From positions 1 through 64,000 of the IMG/VR virus record IMGVR_UViG_3300020203_000009: a stretch of 64,000 bases of DNA. One strand, 5' to 3'. The notes below the pieces were generated by a model. It was not told the DNA's origin, did not search any database, and saw nothing but the letters and a program-made list of their open reading frames with translations. Positions within the stretch are counted from its first letter, which is position 1. Each line of letters begins with the position of its first letter. This document shows positions 9,901 through 16,200 of this stretch, one piece after another. The translations under genes and the position numbers were made by a program. This DNA comes from a virus.

Positions 9901-10235
9901 CTGGGCGTAAACGCACCTACAATTTTAGAATTAGTGGTGGACGATAGGGTTTCATTCGCAGTTCCCTCTCTTACTTGAAAGAATGTACCGGAAGTATTGG
10001 ATTGTCCATGCAACATGGCAGAACCAGACACAATCATCTGTAGATTGGAAGCAGACGCCCCAATAGAGCCTGCCATTTCTAGCTCAAAACCGCGAATTAC
10101 ATAAGATTTATTTTCGTTAGTAATGAGTGAGGAGAGTAACTCATCGAAATCGTTAGAACCTCCAGACTCAATAGCCCTCATGTGGGGAACGTCCAACCTC
10201 ATTTGTCCTAAAAAATTTACTCTGGAACGAATCAT
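6954..10235 (-). CDS. Large baseplate-associated/tail fibre structural protein
   Basis: This is a 1,093-residue virion protein. The first 200 residues (VNFLGQMRLDVPHMRAIES, then SYVIRGFELEMAG) are of the kind seen at the N-terminus of baseplate-attached fibre or wedge proteins of large myophages. A GSGGSGSGSGEA linker near 715-730 separates it from the distal part. The C-terminal 260 residues contain two copies (about 830-945 and 985-1093) of the tip-like module also ending the next fibre: an I-x-D-Y/F-S-V/I-x-R-x strand and a final LxYTxSxxG segment. Transcription probably starts at 10361-10371, leaving a leader of about 125 bases. Confidence 0.75.
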   Translation of the reverse strand: MIRSRVNFLGQMRLDVPHMRAIESGGSNDFDELLSSLITNENKSYVIRGFELEMAGSIGASASNLQMIVSGSAMLHGQSNTSGTFFQVREGTANETLSSTTNSKIVGAFTPSALNYVGLEFIRQVDDSTAIQTYLWNPTVGAEIVKTLPFLETLDFQIIISSTLFASNVIPISIVETDTANNVLSVQDRRPMLFRLGTAGVSTPDPFYDYPWTNDSEGRVENYWQSSSSLNSPFRGGDKQILSFKENDDALKTEIKLLKGTNYWYSPAIGGSISGLRYDVANTLMTGEGTITHSSSVAGQMNWDENIFLTVISSRLKYKLEAYAAGTNLTLADGQAAYINIIRNQDITPQLIFTNGSGVVTSVGSVSWTTLLEADDFIKVGSDEDTEYYQILSIDSTSQVTLKTVFTGTSTGINGIDAKYAYGNYRTNAAPSTDRHIKIAARQDVPFDANTYWLMFRDDNGGIPRVYVRFLGAELEQGESLHISDGVPLAVLQYTGSSGDGDSTPDYTNATVVPEVNHYLTDGDNLTKGIKSLDKSLYSVATAAAASLSQLRITPHETLSDSVRISGADAILASGITLTQSMKNLVLSFEGAVVDFTTGDVFKSDGVTALGVNFTPFALPAGESIWYAVTLTSSISNSENEITATISVVPASTSEAVVANAPKAKYTKGIALGQVLITDTAGVMDDIESDHILQLGVIGGSGGSGSGSGEAKVNLIDPVSTTLPAGVSAVIDDVTIADDDIVLFTNLAVNNNRAYKVSGVGVALAWAAQDIFENGIDPVGGEIVRATEGAGFEGTAGVYNDSTSSFNFNDYVRYFSGANYYEQSSLKITDIIDNTTDNIFVVNYAGSENMIIDFSVVRGVNKETGSIVITTDGTDISHPKTSAFIGDTGVNLFADISGSTVRLRYTASNSGIDGLINYSVKRWSDSSGGPGGLPNYSGSAVGGALAAGNITEVQFNGTGGFLEADSNFTWDNAGKQISLNGLNIGRLSAPLTINDNQVAADTLATYDATLYPFAIVDYSIVRNGQRRVGTITVTHDGATAFFTDTSTPTGGVGINGAAIPLTAVFSAGDILLQYTSSSTGFSGTFKASMRRWA

Positions 10236-10337
10236 GCTATAAGTCTTTGATATTGTTGGTTTTTTGTATTAGAAGTTATTTAAAGATTACAATGAACGAT
10301 ATGGTAAAGATTGCGTTTTTATATGTTTATCTATTGT

Positions 10338-10371
10338 TTGACTATTTTTTCTGTATAGGTTATAATACCAC
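10338..10371. promoter_or_regulatory. Overlapping divergent promoters sharing one -10 region
   Basis: On the plus strand TTGACT (10338-10343), a 17-bp spacer and TATAAT (10361-10366) form a good sigma70 promoter for the plus-strand gene at 10388. On the minus strand the same bases read GTGGTATTATA (10361-10371), the recurrent extended -10 element, pointing at the large fibre gene starting at 10235. The two promoters should compete for polymerase. Confidence 0.75.
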
Positions 10372-10387
10372 TAACAGGAGACAGTTT

Positions 10388-11008
10388 ATGCAAATTAACA
10401 AAGAATTCTTGAAAAGCCTTAAACCCTGTGCTGACAGGTATAAGGTTTTTCTAGAACACCATGCTGATTTTAGCGGAAGTCTTAATGATTTCCTGGACTT
10501 ACCTGATCTTGACTACGACGATAAAATTTGGATTGCAAGGAAGGTATTAATCAGGAATCAACTGGTTAAATGGGCAACGCTATGCGCTGAAAGTGTATTA
10601 CATATGTTTGAAGATAAGCATCCAGGTGACAAACGCCTTAGTGATTGCATCAATTTTCTTAAAACCGTTAATAATTTCAATATCTTGACATATGCTCAAC
10701 TATTAGAGGTTAGTAGACATATAAGCGCTACCAATAGTGCCCGCTTTGTTTCCAGTGCTGCCTGTGTTTCCAGTGATTCCGCCAGCGCTGCCCTTGCCGT
10801 CTATTTTGCCGTCTATGCCGCCAACTATGCCTATGCTACCTATGCCACCGAAGCTGACTATGCTGCAGCCTATACCGCCCATTATGCCATCGAAGCTGCC
10901 ACCTATGCCACCGAATCTGCCAAGGATGCCGGTAAAGATGATGACGCTGCTCAACAAAATCAAGAAGCTCTTAACATTAAGTTTCTTAAGCAAGTGATTA
11001 GTTTGTAA
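10388..11008 (+). CDS. Ala/Tyr-repeat Imm5-like paralogue, dispersed copy
   Basis: This 206-residue protein belongs to the family arrayed at 44.6-49.3 kb. The N-terminal half (MQINKEFLKSLKPCADRYKV, then DKIWIARKVL and WATLCAESVLHMFEDKHPGD) is followed by an Ala/Tyr/Thr-rich helical tract (about 125-190, with AYATYATEADYAAAY). The end QEALNIKFLKQVI is shared with the array. The WAxxCAExVxxxFExxxPxD block plus Ala-rich tract resembles the Imm5-like putative immunity family. Function is unknown. The ATG at 10388 is chosen because AGGAGA precedes it and the family starts with MQINKE. It has its own sigma70 promoter and is read against the flanking structural genes. Confidence 0.8.
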   Translation: MQINKEFLKSLKPCADRYKVFLEHHADFSGSLNDFLDLPDLDYDDKIWIARKVLIRNQLVKWATLCAESVLHMFEDKHPGDKRLSDCINFLKTVNNFNILTYAQLLEVSRHISATNSARFVSSAACVSSDSASAALAVYFAVYAANYAYATYATEADYAAAYTAHYAIEAATYATESAKDAGKDDDAAQQNQEALNIKFLKQVISL

Positions 11009-11022
11009 AATAGGAGTTATTT

Positions 11023-11163
11023 ATGAAAGAAAACGTAAAATCAAGCACTTACAAAGACGAATGGACAGAACGTGATGCGTTGCCAGAGAATGACGTTTAT
11101 GGGGATGAAAACCCAACAAAAAACGACAATACTAGCTCATGTCAACCGGAGAATAGGGAATAA
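11023..11163 (+). CDS. Small acidic hypothetical protein
   Basis: This 46-residue hydrophilic protein (MKENVKSSTYKDEWTERDAL..., ending SSCQPENRE) sits 14 bases after the Imm5-like gene with a TAGGAG ribosome site, so both are probably one short plus-strand transcript. Its end overlaps the convergent structural gene by 32 bases. I do not recognise it. Confidence 0.6.
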   Translation: MKENVKSSTYKDEWTERDALPENDVYGDENPTKNDNTSSCQPENRE

Positions 11164-11659
11164 TCCCCTTAAACGTAAAAGAAAGTTTAACGGTTCCCTT
11201 TGCTTGGATACTCATTGTTTCTGCGCTAACAACACACTGTGGGATAAATATAATCTTAGTGTCAGACTGGCGCTCTCTTATTTCAAATGAAACATACGGA
11301 GCAAAAAGCTTTTGATTAATCTTTGTCAGCGCATCGTGGCCTTGAAGTCCGCCAGATAGCTTTACAAAAATACCAGAAACAGAGCCCTGAACTGACACTT
11401 TAGTGATAGCGATTTCTTGTGGAAAAAAAGAGTCAATTCCATATATGAAATCTTGACCGTAATCAACCGTGTAAGAAATGCTTTGAGCCTCTGGGTAAAG
11501 CTTACCGCCGATATACAAACTGCACTCGGCCCCTTTTAGTACTATTGATTGACTGATAACCCACCACCTGTATTTTTGTAAAAAATCATACTGTTCCCTA
11601 TACTGGGTCTGGTCCGAATATCTTTGTGATTTCAGAGTTAACAGTTCCCCAATGACCAA
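11132..11659 (-). CDS. Tail/baseplate structural protein, uncertain start
   Basis: This gene of up to 175 residues lies in the baseplate cluster. The conserved-looking part begins at SIVLKGAECSLYIGGKLYPE and contains YGIDSFFPQEI and SGGLQGHDALTKIN, a pattern I associate with small baseplate or tail-tube-like proteins of large myophages. The start is unclear. The longest frame begins with TTG (11659), deep inside the upstream gene. A well-placed ATG with AGGGA just after that gene's stop lies one frame off and runs only 15 codons. A frameshift, a non-standard start or a sequence error is possible. Confidence 0.65.
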   Translation of the reverse strand: MVIGELLTLKSQRYSDQTQYREQYDFLQKYRWWVISQSIVLKGAECSLYIGGKLYPEAQSISYTVDYGQDFIYGIDSFFPQEIAITKVSVQGSVSGIFVKLSGGLQGHDALTKINQKLFAPYVSFEIRERQSDTKIIFIPQCVVSAETMSIQAKGTVKLSFTFKGIIPYSPVDMS

Positions 11660-13202
11660 GTCCTGTGTCTCCGGGATAAAGAATATAAAACACTAGCTGA
11701 ATACCTGTAGCAGCTACTAATCGAATAAGCTCTTCAGCGTACAAACGTCCTGCCACTACGTCTGTAATATACGACTGATATGAAGTCCCATCCGTAGCTG
11801 GATCAAATGGGAAGTTTTGAGAAATCAAAGAAATGTTTGTCCCAGATGGGTGTGAATTCTCAAACACATAAGAAGGGTTTAGCAACAACTGAGTGCTAGA
11901 AGGACGTGCGGTGTATGGAACGGGCCCTTCTTCTCTGCTAGTCCCAAACCCAAACACCAAGTGTCCCTGCTTGTCTGGAATATCAGAGGCATTGTTTACT
12001 GTAATCAATAATTCTGCATTTCCATCTACTAATTGAGTTGTTTCGCACTCTTCTCCACCAATAACGTAAGCCTTGGTGATATCGTAAATATACGGGCCTA
12101 GTTCGTCCGGTAGTCCAGAGCCAGACGTTACAAAGTGTGTAGATCCTATTCTGTTTCTCCTAACTACCTTGGTGGTAGCTGGCATGAATACCTCTAAAAG
12201 TCTGTTTTCTGTTTGAAAAGCCGCTGCAAAAGTGTTTTTAGAAACAAGAGTCTTTCTTTCTGGGCTAAAAAATAAAATACCCTCATCATTTCCCTGAGCT
12301 GTTGTTTCAGAAACACCTGTTGGGTTTTCCCACTCAACATAGGCTTCTCCTGAGACTCCGCCATGAGAGTTTGTTATTGTAAAAGTGCCTCTGTTTACTG
12401 CGCTAAAAGCAGTTCCATATATATTTACGTAGTCATCTTTATTGACCTTACCTACAGAGGGGTCTGGTCCGCCAGACCATGTGGCTCTAATGATACCGCC
12501 GTTTTCAATACTGATAGTCCACTGAGTCGCGGCTAGTCCGGTAGTTTGCCTTATCTCGGCAAACCTTAATTTATTTTGAGCCTTACCTCCCAACACTCTT
12601 ACTGAAGAGCTGGGTCCGTTAGTTTCAGATATTAAGACGGGATACCCACCAATACCGTCGTCTTTGGCTATTGCAGAGCCCTTTCTTCCTAGTCTTCTAG
12701 TTTCTTTAGTAATAGCGTCTGACACTTCTTGGGCTGTAGCTGAATTTATGTTAGAAAACTGAGAGGCTTTAAAGACTATTGTTACGGGTGGTTGGTCATC
12801 AAAGCTAACGATTAAGTTATCACCATTTTCTAATGCATACGTTTCTAGCTCTTCAGCCTGTATTGAAGCCCTTACAAAATCTTCTCCATATACGATACGT
12901 AAAATTTCATGAACCAAGTCCCTAACCTGTTTCCTAGTAGAAATGGCTATCCCAATTTCCCTAAACGCTTCATCTGCCAGACCTACGTTGTCTGGCCTTG
13001 TAATGTTTCTTCCAGCTAACAGTTGGTCTAGATACTGCCCTTCAGCGGTAACTACATAAAGCATGTCATTGATTTGCTCTACATTGTTAATGAGGTAGGA
13101 AGCACCCGTAGATAGAGCGTTTAGAACTGCGTCAGTTCCTGGGCCTCTAATGCTAGGGTTTAGATAGCTTCTTAATCGCTTTTGTTCGTCTTCAATACTC
13201 AT
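11598..13202 (-). CDS. Baseplate structural protein
   Basis: This 534-residue protein follows directly after the J-like gene (TAG-A-ATG). The N-terminus (RLRSYLNPSIRGPGTDAVL, then VNDMLYVVTAEGQYLDQLLA-like residues) resembles the N-terminal region of J-type baseplate proteins, and the middle is beta-rich. This suggests a second wedge component paired with the preceding giant J-like protein. The ATG at 13202 is preferred over a TTG three codons upstream that would overlap the previous stop. The exact family is uncertain. Confidence 0.7.
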   Translation of the reverse strand: MSIEDEQKRLRSYLNPSIRGPGTDAVLNALSTGASYLINNVEQINDMLYVVTAEGQYLDQLLAGRNITRPDNVGLADEAFREIGIAISTRKQVRDLVHEILRIVYGEDFVRASIQAEELETYALENGDNLIVSFDDQPPVTIVFKASQFSNINSATAQEVSDAITKETRRLGRKGSAIAKDDGIGGYPVLISETNGPSSSVRVLGGKAQNKLRFAEIRQTTGLAATQWTISIENGGIIRATWSGGPDPSVGKVNKDDYVNIYGTAFSAVNRGTFTITNSHGGVSGEAYVEWENPTGVSETTAQGNDEGILFFSPERKTLVSKNTFAAAFQTENRLLEVFMPATTKVVRRNRIGSTHFVTSGSGLPDELGPYIYDITKAYVIGGEECETTQLVDGNAELLITVNNASDIPDKQGHLVFGFGTSREEGPVPYTARPSSTQLLLNPSYVFENSHPSGTNISLISQNFPFDPATDGTSYQSYITDVVAGRLYAEELIRLVAATGIQLVFYILYPGDTGLGHWGTVNSEITKIFGPDPV

Positions 13203-13203
13203 T

Positions 13204-16200
13204 CTATCCAACTTTCGAGATTTGAATGTCGTTAATAGGGTCTATAATAAACGCTTTTTCTGAAGGATTTACAGCTATTACATCGTTTGTAATGTTGTAA
13301 GATGGAGAGGTAATACTAACCGCTTTTACACCGGGAATGCTGTTTACAACAGACACAATGTCTGAAATGGCAATACTAACACCAACTCCAGAAGAGTTAA
13401 TCAAAGAAGAGACGTTATTCCTAACCTGTTCTGCGATTTTACTGAAGGGTATTCCTGTATTTACCCTAACTCCAACTCCAACCCTTATCCGTCTCTTTAG
13501 AGAAGACTTAATAAAGATTTCAGCACCGGCGGCCGATGTTCCTGGATAGCTTGCATTATCTCTAGGATCTCCGTAGGTAATCCTGTTTGCCTCTGCGATT
13601 AATCCAGTGTTGAATTTATAGGAATCTAACCCTAGTTTAACGCTAGTAGAGAAATTCAACTTTCCTATGGCATAAACAGACACTTCACCTGCGTCTCTGT
13701 TTGACTTCAAATACTGATCGTTTGTGGTGAATATAAGATCTGTCCTGCTTGAATTTCCAGGATCAACAGCCTTACTGTAGATTTGTTTATACCCAACATA
13801 CTTGAGAAACTCTTCAATATATACTTGAATAAATTTATCAGCTAGTTGAACGGCTGTTTTAGAAGCCAAAATAGATCCGACTACAATAGTGTTTCTATCT
13901 AAAACTGCTACTACTGAATAATCTCCAACGTTATCCCCATCAAATACATCGCCTGAATTGATGAATCTATCTCCGACAACGGTTGCGTCGTAATCAGAAA
14001 AAACAACAGAAGGGTTGTGGGCTTCAAATACGTCTGTTATGGTTAGGTTGGTTTCTACTACGGCCTTTGAGTTGGCAACCTCAATGTAGTTAACCCCTGA
14101 TTTCAAAACCATGAAATTACCCTGATTGTCGGCGTCAAAGTCGGTACCAAAAGTAGCCACGTCTCCAAACTTAGCAAGGCTAAGGGTTGGCTGTGTACCT
14201 ACAGAGTTCCACTCAACACGCATAACGCCGCTGGACACTACAACATCAAACTCTGTTGTTCCACTGAAACCCAATGAACGCAGGTTACTTGCAACAGTGA
14301 CAACTTCTTCTACGGCATTGATATTTTCAATATAAAAACTATTGCTATATGGTCTAATAACCCTAAAGGTACCCCTGTTTAGAGTAGCAAAAGAATCGTC
14401 TATAACTACGCTATCTCCCTCTCTAATTTTAGCTGAGATAACAAAAGATCCAGCCGCTACGACTTGACCGACGGCATCGATGCCGTCTGGATTATCAACA
14501 ACAAGTACACTTCCATCGTCCGAAACACCTACTACTGGGAATGTTCCGTTGTTTTCAGCATTTGTGAAGTTAGTAATAACAGCAACATCACTTCTCTGAG
14601 ACTCTAAAAAGTTTACGACTCCAGAAGAAACCGTGTATTCCGTATACCCAGTGGCTTCGTTATAGTTAACAGCAACAGTAGAAGATGCATCATTAATCTC
14701 TACAGTTTTAGAAAAAACGGGACTTGATCCGACTTCTGTCCATGAGATACAGACTAGTTTACCGTGCTTTTCTACCTGGAATGTTCTGTTTCTGTCCCTA
14801 AAGAAATTTCTAGGCTCTCCAAAGTAAAGGTCGGCAGAGGTTCGGCTAGAAAGTTCAATTGTAGACTGACCGGCTGTAGGTGCGTTTGCTGTAATATCTA
14901 CAACGGTTGCAAACCCCATCCCAGTGTCTTTCTTCTGAGCCCTTAATGCTTCTAGTTTAACCCACTGGTTTGAATATAGCCCTTCAGAGGCAGAACGCAA
15001 TATAATTGCCTTCATCATGTCAGAGTCTTCAACCTTAGAGGCTGACTGCAGTAGTGGTGCCTGAGAGCTATTCCCTCTGCCACCAGCAATCTGGACGGCT
15101 CCGTTAGATCCTAGGATATTAGTTCTTAGCTGTATCTTTCTGTCTCTAGAAGAAGTGTTAATATCTCCGAGCGTGGTAAATCCCGTAACTGCTAGGACAT
15201 TTAGGAATTCAGAGAGTTGTTTTGCAGTTGTTGGGATTAGCCTGACTTCTTCACCAGTATTGAAGGCGTATGCATTAGCTGTAGAAGTATTGAACGAAGG
15301 AATAGACAACGCCTTCTTAAACCTAAACTGATAAGTAGGAGCGGCAGCGTCTAGGTCTGATATTTCAATCCAATTAATGCCGTCTAGAAGGTTAATACCG
15401 ACATATGCAAAGTCAGAATCTTCTTCTGTGGATTTAGAAATAACACCAGCTCCAGTTGTGCCACTGTCATCTACCAATACTGAAGTTAAGTAATCAGCCA
15501 AATTACTAGAACAATAGGCCACTACTTCAGCGGCAGTTGTATTGTCGGCTAGATATAGCCTAATAGTGTTATTAGTTAGGGTAGCCTTGTTAGACTCTGC
15601 AGTAGCAGCCCCAACCTCTCTGATAGTGGTAAAAGAACTGGAAGTAGAGCTGGAAACTCTAAATGTACCTGTATTTTCCAGGGCAAATTCACCTTCTGGG
15701 ATAACGGTTGCATAACCACCAGAAGAAAGTGCTGAATCAATGCTAGGGTTAGTTCCAGTTGCATTCCATGTATATGTTACGGCATCATATGCGCCCATGT
15801 TTGTAACTGTAACATCCCACTCGGTAGTTCCATCAATAGCATTAAGAACAGCGTTGCCGGATTTTAGTGCTATACGAATGTTAACGCTAGTACCCACAGA
15901 AACGACATGTGTCATGGGCTGATTGTCAGATGTTGGATAGATATACCCTACGTTATATCTCTCTCCGTCGTATCCCCAATCTACAGACCTAAATATAACT
16001 GCGTCTTGGTTTGCCATTGGGTTTGTGGGGTGCAGTACATTTCTAGCCTGCATCAATGCGCGGTAGTTTTTGAATGCAAATTCTGCACCAAAAAACTCTT
16101 CAAATTGAGTAGTAGCTCCTGAAGCGGTGTCATACGCTCTAAAATTGTTAGAGTTTATCCCAGTAGTGTTGTTGGTTATGGCTCTTCTATATAGAGGAAT

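Noticed and set aside
10703-10997. Long Pro/Met/Leu-rich or Gly/Ile-rich frames inside the Ala/Tyr-repeat genes (also throughout 44.6-49.3 kb)
   Set aside because: They are out-of-frame readings of the Ala/Tyr repeat DNA; they lack ribosome sites and the conserved paralogue frame explains the region.
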